Under the pieces are notes generated by a model, which worked only from the letters and a program-made list of their open reading frames with translations, made no database searches and had not been told where the DNA came from. A DNA stretch of 64,000 nt, from contig NZ_FRAC01000009.1 of assembly GCF_900142215.1 (NCBI RefSeq), positions 124,001-188,000 of the forward strand, written 5' to 3'. The position numbers and the translations under genes are program-made. Below are positions 15,245 through 25,122 of the stretch, in pieces. Position 1 is the stretch's first letter; the number at the start of each line of letters is the position of its first letter. The stretch is from Anaerocolumna jejuensis DSM 15929 (GTDB lineage: Bacteria > Bacillota > Clostridia > Lachnospirales > Lachnospiraceae).

Positions 15245-15736
15245 CTACAGAACAAAATAATAAGGGCAAATATCCTCATAATGCCCGTCTTTCATGCGGA
15301 AGCCGCCTGGTATAGTTCCAAGCGGTTGAAAGCCTAGGCGTTCATATAAATTCCTTGCATGGGTATTGGTTGCGACCACGGCGTTAAACTGCATAATGGA
15401 AAATCCATGCTCCTTTGCCTGGACAAGACAGTCCTGTACCAATTTTTCCCCAATGTGCAGCCCCCTGCTTTCAGAGCTTACTGCATAACTTGCATTGCAA
15501 ATATGTCCGCACCTTCCTACATTATTTGGGTGGAGGATATATAGACCAAATATTTTTTTGCTCTCACTGTCTTCTGCAACAGCACAATAGGTTTGTTCAC
15601 CAAAGAACCTGTAGCCTGCTTCTTCCGTCAAACAGTCTTCCTGAGGAAAAGCAATTCCATCTTCTACAACTTCATTCCAGATTTGAATCATGGTAGACAG
15701 GTCCATTGTGTTATACTTTCTGATATTTATTTTCAT
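15245..15736 (-). CDS. GNAT-family N-acetyltransferase
   Basis: This 163-residue protein has the GNAT fold, which transfers an acetyl group from acetyl-CoA to an amine. It begins INIRKYNTMDLSTMIQIWNE, has the acetyl-CoA loop in SSESRGLHIGEKLVQDCL (the R/Q-x-x-G-x-G/A element in the form RGLHIG), and ends with the common NTHARNLYERLGFQPLGTIP. It is closest in style to the phosphinothricin/amino-acid acetyltransferase-like group of Firmicutes, but the substrate cannot be read. It is 46 bp downstream of the RibD-like gene on the same strand and probably shares its transcript. Confidence 0.88.
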   Translation of the reverse strand: MKINIRKYNTMDLSTMIQIWNEVVEDGIAFPQEDCLTEEAGYRFFGEQTYCAVAEDSESKKIFGLYILHPNNVGRCGHICNASYAVSSESRGLHIGEKLVQDCLVQAKEHGFSIMQFNAVVATNTHARNLYERLGFQPLGTIPGGFRMKDGHYEDICPYYFVL

Positions 15737-15782
15737 TTTTCATATTCCCTTCTGTTAATTACAGCTTGACTAACCGGAGTTA

Positions 15783-16466
15783 TCACCCCATGACCTTATA
15801 TTGCAGGCGGATATAGGAATCTTCCAGCACACTGCAATTTTCAAGATGAAGCACACCCAATTGACCAAGCTCCTCCGGCGAAGTAATAGCAGTTCCATCT
15901 ATCAGGGTGGACGTTTCTTTTCCGCCGACAAGTACCGGGGCAACAACTACATCAATGTAATCAAAAAGCTTTTCCCTGAGAAAAAGTCCGTTCAGCATAC
16001 CGCCTGCTTGCACGGTTATTCTTTCACAAGCATACTCTTCATACAGGATTTCCAGCATTTCTCGCAGATTCAGCTTTGGCTGATAAATGATATGCAGATT
16101 ACTCTCATCCACAGCATAAGCCGGATGCTCTTTATTCGTAGTAACCAGTACAAATGTTTTTGCCAGACTGCAAAAATAGTGAATACCATGCTCCGTCAGG
16201 TTCTTGTTATCTATTATCACAAAGGACACCGGTGTTTTGGCAGGCATCGCTTTTTCATTAGCTCCGATTTTAGCCTGCACACGCCCGGAATTCAATGACC
16301 ATAAATCCGTAGTCTGCTCAATTTCATAATATTGGTGAAGACCTTGCTTCAGGCCGTCAATCTTCGGAAAATCCGCGTCTGCATCCAAATGGTCAGAAGC
16401 TCCTGTACTGATTTTCCCATCCACACTTGATAGCATATACAGCGTTGTTACTGGGCGTTTTTTCAT
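15783..16466 (-). CDS. RibD C-terminal-domain reductase (dihydrofolate-reductase fold)
   Basis: The 227-residue protein consists of one RibD_C domain, the NADPH-dependent reductase fold shared by riboflavin biosynthesis RibD/RIB7 and dihydrofolate reductase. It begins KKRPVTTLYMLSSVDGKIST, with the conserved S-x-DG element, and has VQAGGMLNGLFLREKLFDYI followed by VVVAPVLVGGKETSTLIDG, the usual end of the reductase. There is no deaminase domain and no riboflavin gene nearby, so a role in riboflavin synthesis is doubtful and it may reduce another pteridine- or pyrimidine-like compound. AGGAGG lies nine bases before ATG 16466. Confidence 0.85.
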   Translation of the reverse strand: MKKRPVTTLYMLSSVDGKISTGASDHLDADADFPKIDGLKQGLHQYYEIEQTTDLWSLNSGRVQAKIGANEKAMPAKTPVSFVIIDNKNLTEHGIHYFCSLAKTFVLVTTNKEHPAYAVDESNLHIIYQPKLNLREMLEILYEEYACERITVQAGGMLNGLFLREKLFDYIDVVVAPVLVGGKETSTLIDGTAITSPEELGQLGVLHLENCSVLEDSYIRLQYKVMG

Positions 16467-16548
16467 CTTTGCTGCCTCCTGAAATTTTTTCTTTTATTGT
16501 AATTAACTAAATTATAACAGTATACCACTCTATATTCAATTACGACAA

Positions 16549-16614
16549 GAATTCCAAGCATGGCAGATTAGAATTCCAAGCATGGCAGACTAGAATTCCA
16601 AACATGGTAAACGC
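16549..16614. repeat. Three 22-bp tandem repeats
   Basis: GAATTCCAAGCATGGCAGAT-TA occurs at 16549-16570, with one change at 16571-16592, and in a degenerate form at 16593-16614. It lies upstream of the RibD-like gene. No protein site is recognised. Confidence 0.8.
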
Positions 16615-16751
16615 ATGAAACCCGTTAATGAAAAGGCACGAGGACTAGGGAATCTATAATTTAATTCCATGCGTTTTCCTAAGAATCCCAAATTGATATA
16701 TTTTGTAATAACTTATATGATCACATGTAAACTTACAGGAATTTAAACACT

Positions 16752-16790
16752 AAAAAAGATGTAAAAGTTTTGCACTCTTACATCTTTAAA
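16752..16790 (-). terminator. Terminator of the nitroreductase gene
   Basis: AAAGATGTAA (minus strand) pairs with TTACATCTTT around a 13-nt loop and TTTTTTAG follows, about 100 bp after the nitroreductase stop codon. Confidence 0.75.
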
Positions 16791-16885
16791 AATTTTATAC
16801 CATATTATACTTCCGTCTTTCTTTTAAAACCCTCTGCTTAGCCGGAAGCCTGACAATCTTTACTTAAATGTAAGGAACCCGCTGA

Positions 16886-17410
16886 TTATATCCGGTTCAT
16901 TTGAATCTTTACTTTTAAATCCTTTTCTTTCTGTTCTGCATTTGCTGCATAGCCAAAAACTGTTCCAATCATAGCTTTGAATCCTTCCGGGATGGAAAGG
17001 GCTTCTTTTAAGCTCTTATCTGCTTCCACTGCAAGGGCTATTCCCCATACCAGAACACTTCCGATACCAATATCCGCCCCTGCTAACATCATGTTTTCCG
17101 CAACACAGGCTGCATTTGTATAATCAATACCCGGAGCAGGCACTTCCTCCTTGGAAGAAACCAGAACCAGCGTTGACCCACCATATAAAGCGTCGCTTTC
17201 TGTATTGAATATCTGCCGGATACCTTCTGAAATTCTCTTACGTATTTCTTCATCCTGAATTACTGTCACATGAAGTGAATCATATCTCCCCATACCAACC
17301 GGTGCTGCACTGCCGGCGGCCAGAATTGTCTCCAGCTTTTCTTCTGCTATTTGATCCTTCTTATATGCACGTACTGAATATCTTGATGCAATAGCTTTCT
17401 TTGCTTCCAT
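16886..17410 (-). CDS. Nitroreductase-family protein
   Basis: The 174-residue protein is a small FMN-dependent nitroreductase-fold enzyme, which reduces nitro groups, quinones or flavins with NAD(P)H as a homodimer. Diagnostic parts are ASRYSVRAYKKDQIAEEKLE at the N-terminus, the AGSAAPVGMGRYDSLHVTVI FMN region, NAACVAENMMLAGADIGIGS and the ending PEGFKAMIGTVFGYA. AAGGAG precedes ATG 17410. It is divergent from an Rrf2 regulator and its -10 box and spacer are covered by a long palindrome, so it is probably the target of that regulator. The natural substrate is unknown. Confidence 0.92.
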   Translation of the reverse strand: MEAKKAIASRYSVRAYKKDQIAEEKLETILAAGSAAPVGMGRYDSLHVTVIQDEEIRKRISEGIRQIFNTESDALYGGSTLVLVSSKEEVPAPGIDYTNAACVAENMMLAGADIGIGSVLVWGIALAVEADKSLKEALSIPEGFKAMIGTVFGYAANAEQKEKDLKVKIQMNRI

Positions 17411-17439
17411 GATTTATACTCCTTTTGTAATGTTTTATG

Positions 17440-17512
17440 TTACATACAATATCACGTTGTATTTGTAATGTCAATACTTACAATTGACTTTTTTCATAAA
17501 ATAAGTTACAAT
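17440..17512. promoter_or_regulatory. Divergent promoters and shared operator of nitroreductase and Rrf2 gene
   Basis: Towards the nitroreductase: -35 TTGACA (17469-17474), 17 bp, -10 TATTGT (17446-17451). Towards the Rrf2 gene: -35 TTGACT (17484-17489), 17 bp, -10 TACAAT (17507-17512). A 29-bp imperfect palindrome, TTACA.ACAA-N7-TTGTA.TTGTAA (17440-17468), fills the nitroreductase spacer and -10 box. Confidence 0.75.
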
Positions 17513-17530
17513 TACTTTGGGTGATTAAAT

Positions 17531-17983
17531 ATGCGTGTAAGTACACAATTTCCTATCGCAGTACATGCTCTGATGATGGTTGCTTATTTTCCGGAAACAC
17601 GGATTACCAGTGACCTTGCAGCGGAAAGTGCCGGATGCAATTCCGTTATTATCCGCAATATATTCCTGAAATTAAAAAAGGCCGGTCTATTATCCGTAAG
17701 ACCCGGCAGAGGTAAAATGAAGCTTGCAAAGCCCATAAGCGATATTACACTCTGGGATATTTATTCTGCCGTCGAGACAGATGAAACCGACGAAATCTTT
17801 AAGTTCCATCCCAATACTTCCGACACTTGTCCTGTTGGCTGTAATATCCGCTGCCTCCTCCTTTCCCATCTGGATAATGCGGTGGCTGCTATGAGAGCAG
17901 AACTTTCGAGTGTCACACTGGAAGATTTGACACAGGAATTAAAAACATTTCCAAGTACCATGGAACAGGGCAGTAGCAGCTGA
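17531..17983 (+). CDS. Rrf2-family transcriptional regulator
   Basis: The 150-residue protein is an Rrf2-type winged helix regulator: TQFPIAVHALMMVAYFPE, then DLAAESAGCNSVIIRNIFLK with the recognition helix, and the wing LLSVRPGRGKMKLAKPISDI. The later segment carries a cysteine group, DTCPVGCNIRC, at the place where IscR, NsrR and RsrR bind an iron-sulfur cluster, although the spacing here is its own. A redox- or nitrosative-stress sensor is therefore possible. It is divergent from the nitroreductase and shares an operator with it. The ribosome site is weak; ATG 17531 gives the full domain. Confidence 0.9.
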   Translation: MRVSTQFPIAVHALMMVAYFPETRITSDLAAESAGCNSVIIRNIFLKLKKAGLLSVRPGRGKMKLAKPISDITLWDIYSAVETDETDEIFKFHPNTSDTCPVGCNIRCLLLSHLDNAVAAMRAELSSVTLEDLTQELKTFPSTMEQGSSS

Positions 17984-18025
17984 TAATTTCAGCTAGTACT
18001 GCCCTGTAATGTAATTGTTTCTTCC

Positions 18026-21000
18026 TTACTTTCCGGTAACGGTCACTGCTATCTTCGCTGTCTTTCCATTATAGGTTTTCACCGTAATTACCGCTCTTCC
18101 GGGTTTCTTAGCCTTAAGTTTACCGTTCTTATCCACCATGACAATGGATACATCACTGGATGAATAGGTTACACTGCCTGCGGAATTCTTATTCAAGGAA
18201 ACCTTAGTCTGGTATTTCCCATTAACCTTCAAAGTTAATGAACTCTTTCCGGTTTTCACTGAAGCAGGTGCTTTTTTTACGGTAATGGCACAGGTTACGG
18301 AAGCTCCGTTTTCCAAAGTTACCGTGATAATGGCTGTACCTGTTTTTTTAGCTGTAATTACGCCCTTTGCATCAACAGCTGCAACTGACTTTTTACTGGA
18401 TTTGAATATAACCTTACTGTGGTTATTTGCGGAACTAAATTCATACAATAACTTAAATTTTTCTCCAACACCCAGCGTTTTTTTCGTATCCTTCAGCTTT
18501 ATTGCTTTTACCTGAGCGGCAACAGTTACGGAGCAGGATGCGGTTACACTATTTCCGATTGAAACTGTTATTGTGGCCATTCCGGCTTTATTGGCCGTTA
18601 TGTTTCCATCCCCGTTCACCGAAGCAACGGCTGGATCACTTGAACTGAACTGTGCTTTATACACTGAACCTGCAGGATAAACATCTGGTATTAACTGAAA
18701 GCTTTCTCCTGCCTTCATGGTTTTTTTGGTGATATTTAAGGTAAGCTTCAGATTTTTCACATGTATGGTAAAGCTTGCCCTTGCACCCTCATAGCTTATC
18801 GTTATGACAGCATCCCCCGCTTTAGCGGCAGTTTTTTCTGAAACCTGATAGCCGGTTATACTCCTTGTTGTACCATTGCTATAGGCAGCCAAAACCTCCA
18901 GCCCGCTTAGATCAATTGCTTCTCCAACGTAATATTCCAGCTTATCCGGCTGTTTTGCGATAACCAGGCCGGTAACTGATATGCTCGGAGCAGCCGGTTC
19001 GCTTGGATTTCCAGGAACGCTTGGAGTTGAAATAACCCTGATATTAAAGGCAGCAGTAAAGCCCTTATAGCTGATTGTAATTGGTTTCAAGCCCTGGCCG
19101 CTTATCGGATTCTGTGTTACCACCTCATAGTCCTTTATATAAGCCATCGTACCGTCCTTATAAGCCGCCTTCACTTCCATCCCTGTCAGATCCAAGGCTT
19201 CTCCCGTATAATACTCCAGTTTATCCGGATATTTCGTTATTTCCAGGCCGGTTATATCGGGCTCACTGGGATTATTGGATGCAACCCTGATTTCAAAAGC
19301 CGCGGTTACGCCTTCATAGCCTATGGTGACCGTAATTGTTCCCGGTGTACTTGTCGGCTCCTTGGTGATTACTTCATAGCCGCTCACAACTGCCGACCTG
19401 CCGTCACTGTAGTCCGCTGTTACTTCCATTCCTGTCAGGTCCAAGGCTTCCCCAACATGATATACCAGCTTATTTGGCAGCATTGTAATCCGGATTGCCG
19501 ATGGCGTTACGGAAACTGCCCCACTTACTGTAATATCAAAGCTTGCCGAAACATTTCCATAGCTTATGACAACCGGTACTGTTCCTTCCCTGGCTGTTGG
19601 ATTCTCCGTTGCAATCTGATAATCATAAACAAGTGCTGTGGTACCGTCCTCAAAGGTCGCCGATACTTCCAGTCCGCTTAGATCCAGGGATTCTCCTACC
19701 GTATAATTAAGCTTATGGGGCAATGCCGTTATTTGTATCGCCGATGGCGTTACGGCACCGGCATTTATTGGCTGGAACGTAACATTTGCCGTAATATTCT
19801 GGGTTATGTTTTTCAGCGGGTATAAGACCTTCTGACTTCCATAGCCCCTGAAACCTGTGTCAACGCCATTAACCAGCAGCTGTTCGATTACATATCCGTC
19901 ATCCGGATCAATATCAAAGGTTACATTTCCGCCGTATGCAGCAGAACTGCCGGATGAAGATATCAAACCATGCTCTCCTGCAATTGCAGTAATGGAGCTG
20001 ATTGCATCAAATCTGAACCAGTCGACATTTGCAACATAGGCGTGTGTACCGTCATTTCTGAATACCAGGTATACGTCATGTACTCCTGTAATTCCCTTCG
20101 GCAGGGCTGCCGTAACTTTTACATAGTTGGACCAGCCGCTTGATGCCGTAACCGGTGTCTGAATGATTCCAACCGGTGCCGATTCCTTATCATCCAGATG
20201 TATTTCCACATAGCCTCCGCCATCGGAGCCCTGGGCTGCATAATACATCTCAATATAATTGGTATCCCCTTTGAATAATACATTATCATAGCTTGCCCAG
20301 TAGTTTGCTTTTACACCGCCAATGTTATTGGGAATATCCCCGATTTTATCAATCAGAACATTTCCATTGGAAAATGCCTCCGCTTCTATCCTGCTGTAGG
20401 CTTCGGTTAGGGTTCCTGTAACTTTTTTGATAGCTTTTTTCAAAGCATTAAAGGCATTTGTATAAGCCTCCTCTGATGAATCCGGCAGGGCGTATACTGC
20501 ATTTGCAGTAATAATTGCAGTATTGAGTATCTCCTTTAAGGTATCTATCAGATTTGACTGGTCAATTAACTTTGCTGACTGAATCAGTCTTCCGAGATCC
20601 TCTCTGTCAAAAGCACCGTCATCATAATTTAATAGCTCTATTTCAGATACCGTACCCTGTCCAAACACAAATTTATAATGGGTATATTCCTTCTGTAAAG
20701 CCTCATTGATTCTAAACGGCCGGGTATACTGGCTCCACTCAAAGGCCAGGTTATTATAAGCTGCCAGTTCAGTCCATTGCCCGTTATCCTCGGCACCGTA
20801 CAGTGTCACCCATGCTGGTGCCCCATCCGTTTTACCGGAGGTAATCGTAAACATTTCCGCTTTCTTGCCCTTTAATAAATTATAATAGACAGTATCTCCC
20901 TCCGATAAGGATATTTCCGTACCGGAATTATTATCGATTAAGGCAGCTGCACCGGTTACGCCGGATGCAAAATTATCCTGCAATACCAAGGAGGTATCTG

Positions 21001-24000
21001 TTGCTGCCTGGAGCTTATTTGCAGATGCATCCATCAAATCATCATAAGCCCTGGGTTCTTCTCCCAATGCAGTAATGGAGCCGGGTAAATCGCCGTCACC
21101 TGTTCCAAAAGAGGTATTGGGTGCCGCACCCATATTAAATTCTACCGTTCCGCCCTGAATAATATCCGAATATTTAATATAGGATTTCGTATAGGGGGAC
21201 CCATTCAGCTTCATGCTCTGAACATAGACATTATCCTTACTGTTGTTATTTGCCTTTATAGTTAAGGCATGCCCTCCTTCAAGCTGAAGGGTAACTTCAT
21301 CAAATAACGGTGACCCGACTGCGAATTCATCACTGCCCATCTGCAAAGGATAAAAGCCCAAAGCAGAAAATATATACCAGGCCGACATTTCACCGTTGTC
21401 TTCATCTCCGATATAACCCTGGCCGAAGGTGCCTCCCACGTAGCAGCGGTCCAGCACATCACGGACGTATTTTTGAGTCTTCCAGGGCTGTGCGGCATAA
21501 TTATACATGTAGATCAGATGATGGGAAGGCTGGTTGCTGTGTCCATACTGCCCCAGCTTTACCTCACGGGCTTCCTTCTGCTCATGGATACCGCCAACGC
21601 CATTTACAGCACCATAGCCATTATAGATACCGTTTGTCTCAAAAACCGTATCCAGCTTAAGCCCCAGCTTCTCTGTCCCGCCATAAAGAGCAGCCAGCCC
21701 CAGGCCATCCTGGGGTACGGATGCGGCCATATTAAATGCATTGGTTTCCGTATAGCTTTCTCCCCAGTAAAAGGGATCAAACACATCATTGGTATAATTC
21801 GAGGTTACCCAGTCACCATTTGCGGCTTTGCCTTTAAACCATTGGTCCCCATAGGCCTCTCCGGAATTGTCGAATAATTTCACATAATTCTTTGCACGAT
21901 TCAGATAGTATTGATATTCGGCAAGGTACTCTTCCTTCTTCGCTGCGTCAGTTTCTTTTTCCGCCAATACCTTTGCCATCTGGGAAATGCCGTAATCATT
22001 TATATATCCTTCCATTGACCAGGAGAAATCTTCGCCGGTTCCAGGTGTATAACCCAGGAAAATGGACGTATTCAGGTTCTTACGTCCTCCATTTGTCAGA
22101 TTGGAGGATACAGCTGCCGCGTTGCGCAGGGCAGATGCATAGGCTCCTTCATAATCAAAGGAAATTCCTTTTACCAGGGCATCCGCAAAGATTACATCAC
22201 TGCTGGTGCCTACCATGCTGTTGGTTCCACCCGGCGCAATCCATCTCGGTACCCAGCCCTGGTCATGATAATGCTGTACCAGTCCGTTCAGCATTTCTGC
22301 CGACTCCGTTGGTGTTAACAGGCTGTAAGCAGCCCATGCGGTACGGTAAGTATCCCAGAAGCCATTATTAATATAGATTTTCCCCTCCACCGGCTCTGCA
22401 CCGGCATCCTTGTAAGGGCTCTTATATTTCCATACCGGTGCCGCTTTTGTTCCGGTATTTTCCGACATGGTATTGGGATAGGTAAAGAGGCGGTAGAGAT
22501 TGGAGTACAGCGTGACCAGCTGCTCATAGGCCGCTCCCTTTACACCGTTTACCACTCCTAATTTCTGGTCCCAGGCAGTCTGTGCTTTTACAAAAATATC
22601 GTCAAAGGTTTCTGCTGCTTCTATTTCCAGCTCCAGGTTCTTCTTCGCCTGGTCATAGCTGATGTAGGAGGTTGCTATTTTCATTTCGACCACATTTTTA
22701 AGAAAGCTTGCAATGCCTGCCTTATTATTGGTCTTTGTTACCTGGGCTTTTGTATCAAAGGTTCCATATACATACATGCGCTTGGAGCCATTGCCCGTAT
22801 GGTCACTGTAGCCCTGGAAGGTCGTTACTGCTCCCGAATTATCAAAGGTAACAGCACCGCCGGCACGGACACAGTCAAAAATAACATTTTTGTTAGTCAC
22901 TCCGGAATCAAAGGTGAACCTTACCGCCGCCCCATGATCCGTAGGGGTCAATTCCAGCTTCGAGCCTTTTGCCGCCCCCTGTGCCTTATCAAATTCCACA
23001 CTGTAATAATGGGCATGTGCCGTTTCATTTTCATGGGAATAATCAGCTGTCAGACTGCCTAATCCAAAACTGGCCGCCGTAGCTGCATCCACGCTTGTAT
23101 TGACCATGAACTGCCAGGTGCCCCGGTCTCCGACCCAGTAGGAGGGTTCATGGCTTATGGTTATGTACCGTAAGGAAGTATCCTGATAATCGTATATTTT
23201 ATTATCATTCGTATTTGTTGCCGGAACCCAGAAGTTAAAGCCATGGGGCATTGTAACTGCCGGAGCTGTCAGGCCTCTTGAAAAGCCTGGGGAATCATTG
23301 GTTCCTCTTAATATATTGGTGTAATTTGATAAATGGGTGTAAACCTGCTCCCCTTTATTATAAATTTCAATATCATCAAAATAGGCAGTAAAATCCTTTA
23401 ATCCTGTCATGTCATGGGCAGGTTTATGATAAACGACCAGAATTTTTTTGATTGTTTTTCCCTTTGCCACATCACCGATTTTACCGTATATCTGATTCCA
23501 CTGATTCGTGGTAAGGGTCTTGCTGTCCCCCTGGGATACCGCGTCGATTCCGTTACCGTTCTGATCCTTTGCATGTAAATCACTTAAATAAGTACCGTCG
23601 GAAAATTTGATGTCCACAGCCATATACATCTGGGTATATTGGAAGTCGTATGCTTCCCCGTTGGACATGGCGGGAAATATGTTGTACTTCAAATAGGTAT
23701 TATCACTGACCGGTATGCTTAAGTCCTCATAAATAACATCGTAGGAATAAGCATCCTGCTCCGTGATGCTGCCTGCGGCTTTTAAGGCCTTTGCTCCGGA
23801 CCAGCCGGCATTTGCTGCCTGATTCCAGGTGGATGAGGGTCCGTTTGAAATATCCACCATCATGCCATTAAGCTGATATTGGTCATCTGCCGGATTGCCG
23901 GTGCCAAGAATAATATCCGCCAGCTGGGTCATTCCCCCGTTTCCCGCATTTGCTGTGATTGACAGCTTGTAGCTGGAAAAAGCCTTCGGACTGGATACCG

Positions 24001-24559
24001 CAAAGGTCTGTTCCTCAAAACGGCCTGCAAAGGTAATCCCTGACCGTTGGTCAAGCATGGTCCAGTCAGAATCCCCTTCATTTTGTCCATAGAGTACCCA
24101 GCTCTTTGGATCACGGGCTGCCACATCATTGGCCGATACAATGGAATACTGGTTAACCGCTTTTTTTACCTTTCCTGTCAGCGACCAGCTGATATTTACA
24201 GGCACCCCCGTATTGGTCAAATATTTCGTCGAGGATGCTTTATCAAATAGCTTTAATTTTGTTTCTGTTGAATTATAATCTGAATTACCGGTGACAGAAT
24301 TCAGATCCACCAAATAAGTAATGTCTCCGGCAAATGCCTTTGACGATACCGGTTTTATGTGGTCCGCGCCTTTACTGTCCAGCTTATTGGCTTGAAAGCC
24401 GCTTGTATCTTCAAACGATGCGGACCATAGGGTTGTTTTACCGGTCTGCGCATCATCCGTTCTTATAGGAAGTGTTTCTGCGAATACAGTAATACAGTTT
24501 GAAAGAATCATACATAACATTAATAACCATGAAATTATCCTTTTTTCCCTGTTTCTCAT
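18026..24559 (-). CDS. Secreted GH92 alpha-mannosidase with CBM6-like and many Ig-like domains
   Basis: This 2,177-residue protein starts with a signal peptide (MRNREKRIISWLLMLCMILS, cleavage after VFA); I used ATG 24559, six bases after GGAGG. After two beta-sandwich, carbohydrate-binding-like regions comes the GH92 core at about residues 405-1170 (TMPHGFNFWVPATN, GFWDTYRTAWAAYSLLTP, PSHHLIYMYNYAAQPWKTQ and GDEDNGEMSAWYIFSALGFY, which holds the catalytic acids). GH92 enzymes are calcium-dependent exo-alpha-mannosidases. A CBM6-like module follows (about 1388-1520, SRIEAEAFSNGN), four Big_3/4-type Ig domains (about 1606-1935, each with KLEYY.GE.LDL.G) and three Big_2-type domains to the end. 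No LPxTG or S-layer anchor is visible. It acts outside the cell on mannans or N-glycans. Confidence 0.94.
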   Translation of the reverse strand: MRNREKRIISWLLMLCMILSNCITVFAETLPIRTDDAQTGKTTLWSASFEDTSGFQANKLDSKGADHIKPVSSKAFAGDITYLVDLNSVTGNSDYNSTETKLKLFDKASSTKYLTNTGVPVNISWSLTGKVKKAVNQYSIVSANDVAARDPKSWVLYGQNEGDSDWTMLDQRSGITFAGRFEEQTFAVSSPKAFSSYKLSITANAGNGGMTQLADIILGTGNPADDQYQLNGMMVDISNGPSSTWNQAANAGWSGAKALKAAGSITEQDAYSYDVIYEDLSIPVSDNTYLKYNIFPAMSNGEAYDFQYTQMYMAVDIKFSDGTYLSDLHAKDQNGNGIDAVSQGDSKTLTTNQWNQIYGKIGDVAKGKTIKKILVVYHKPAHDMTGLKDFTAYFDDIEIYNKGEQVYTHLSNYTNILRGTNDSPGFSRGLTAPAVTMPHGFNFWVPATNTNDNKIYDYQDTSLRYITISHEPSYWVGDRGTWQFMVNTSVDAATAASFGLGSLTADYSHENETAHAHYYSVEFDKAQGAAKGSKLELTPTDHGAAVRFTFDSGVTNKNVIFDCVRAGGAVTFDNSGAVTTFQGYSDHTGNGSKRMYVYGTFDTKAQVTKTNNKAGIASFLKNVVEMKIATSYISYDQAKKNLELEIEAAETFDDIFVKAQTAWDQKLGVVNGVKGAAYEQLVTLYSNLYRLFTYPNTMSENTGTKAAPVWKYKSPYKDAGAEPVEGKIYINNGFWDTYRTAWAAYSLLTPTESAEMLNGLVQHYHDQGWVPRWIAPGGTNSMVGTSSDVIFADALVKGISFDYEGAYASALRNAAAVSSNLTNGGRKNLNTSIFLGYTPGTGEDFSWSMEGYINDYGISQMAKVLAEKETDAAKKEEYLAEYQYYLNRAKNYVKLFDNSGEAYGDQWFKGKAANGDWVTSNYTNDVFDPFYWGESYTETNAFNMAASVPQDGLGLAALYGGTEKLGLKLDTVFETNGIYNGYGAVNGVGGIHEQKEAREVKLGQYGHSNQPSHHLIYMYNYAAQPWKTQKYVRDVLDRCYVGGTFGQGYIGDEDNGEMSAWYIFSALGFYPLQMGSDEFAVGSPLFDEVTLQLEGGHALTIKANNNSKDNVYVQSMKLNGSPYTKSYIKYSDIIQGGTVEFNMGAAPNTSFGTGDGDLPGSITALGEEPRAYDDLMDASANKLQAATDTSLVLQDNFASGVTGAAALIDNNSGTEISLSEGDTVYYNLLKGKKAEMFTITSGKTDGAPAWVTLYGAEDNGQWTELAAYNNLAFEWSQYTRPFRINEALQKEYTHYKFVFGQGTVSEIELLNYDDGAFDREDLGRLIQSAKLIDQSNLIDTLKEILNTAIITANAVYALPDSSEEAYTNAFNALKKAIKKVTGTLTEAYSRIEAEAFSNGNVLIDKIGDIPNNIGGVKANYWASYDNVLFKGDTNYIEMYYAAQGSDGGGYVEIHLDDKESAPVGIIQTPVTASSGWSNYVKVTAALPKGITGVHDVYLVFRNDGTHAYVANVDWFRFDAISSITAIAGEHGLISSSGSSAAYGGNVTFDIDPDDGYVIEQLLVNGVDTGFRGYGSQKVLYPLKNITQNITANVTFQPINAGAVTPSAIQITALPHKLNYTVGESLDLSGLEVSATFEDGTTALVYDYQIATENPTAREGTVPVVISYGNVSASFDITVSGAVSVTPSAIRITMLPNKLVYHVGEALDLTGMEVTADYSDGRSAVVSGYEVITKEPTSTPGTITVTIGYEGVTAAFEIRVASNNPSEPDITGLEITKYPDKLEYYTGEALDLTGMEVKAAYKDGTMAYIKDYEVVTQNPISGQGLKPITISYKGFTAAFNIRVISTPSVPGNPSEPAAPSISVTGLVIAKQPDKLEYYVGEAIDLSGLEVLAAYSNGTTRSITGYQVSEKTAAKAGDAVITISYEGARASFTIHVKNLKLTLNITKKTMKAGESFQLIPDVYPAGSVYKAQFSSSDPAVASVNGDGNITANKAGMATITVSIGNSVTASCSVTVAAQVKAIKLKDTKKTLGVGEKFKLLYEFSSANNHSKVIFKSSKKSVAAVDAKGVITAKKTGTAIITVTLENGASVTCAITVKKAPASVKTGKSSLTLKVNGKYQTKVSLNKNSAGSVTYSSSDVSIVMVDKNGKLKAKKPGRAVITVKTYNGKTAKIAVTVTGK

Positions 24560-25122
24560 GCTCATCCTCCATAATGAATTGCCCCTATATACATTTCTCC
24601 TAACCATCAAAACGCAAGTACATCCTGCAAAAAGCAGTTGTACTTCTTCCCCCATCGGTATCTGTGGTTTTCTCGGCTGCTCCCCTGGCAGCAATAGTTT
24701 TGCCTTCTCTTCCCCTATCCTCCTTTTTAACAATATCCGGCTGTTATAACAGCCTGCCTTCCTTTTTTTGAATCCTTGGTGATTTCCGGTTCCATATTGA
24801 AGCCTGCCTTCCTTTCAAAAATACCCGATAGCAGGCACAATACTTCATCCGCTTTATAAAGGTAGTATTTCGTTTTGAGTATAACATCCGCCATTCTTCT
24901 AAAGTAGGGGTGGTTTATTCGATTTATGGGTGCATTTCTTGGTTCTTGGATATGCCATTTTGTAAATCCTGCTCAGGCATAAAAAGCTAATCTCAGCTTT
25001 CATCCATGTATACTTGGGGTATGAAATGCAGGGAAGCGAATTACAAGGAACTGAGTCATTTTTAATCCAAGCATGTATTTAATAATCATGATATTCTCAC
25101 ACCCGATTCCAACTTCTAATTT
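24560..25122. other. Upstream region of the GH92 gene
   Basis: The frame upstream of the GH92 start is open for 58 codons but looks non-coding. A perfect 16-bp palindrome, GGCTGTTATAACAGCC, lies at 24739-24754 and may be an operator. The 15-mer AGCCTGCCTTCCTTT occurs at 24751 and again at 24801, 50 bp apart. The rest shows nothing recognisable. Confidence 0.45.
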
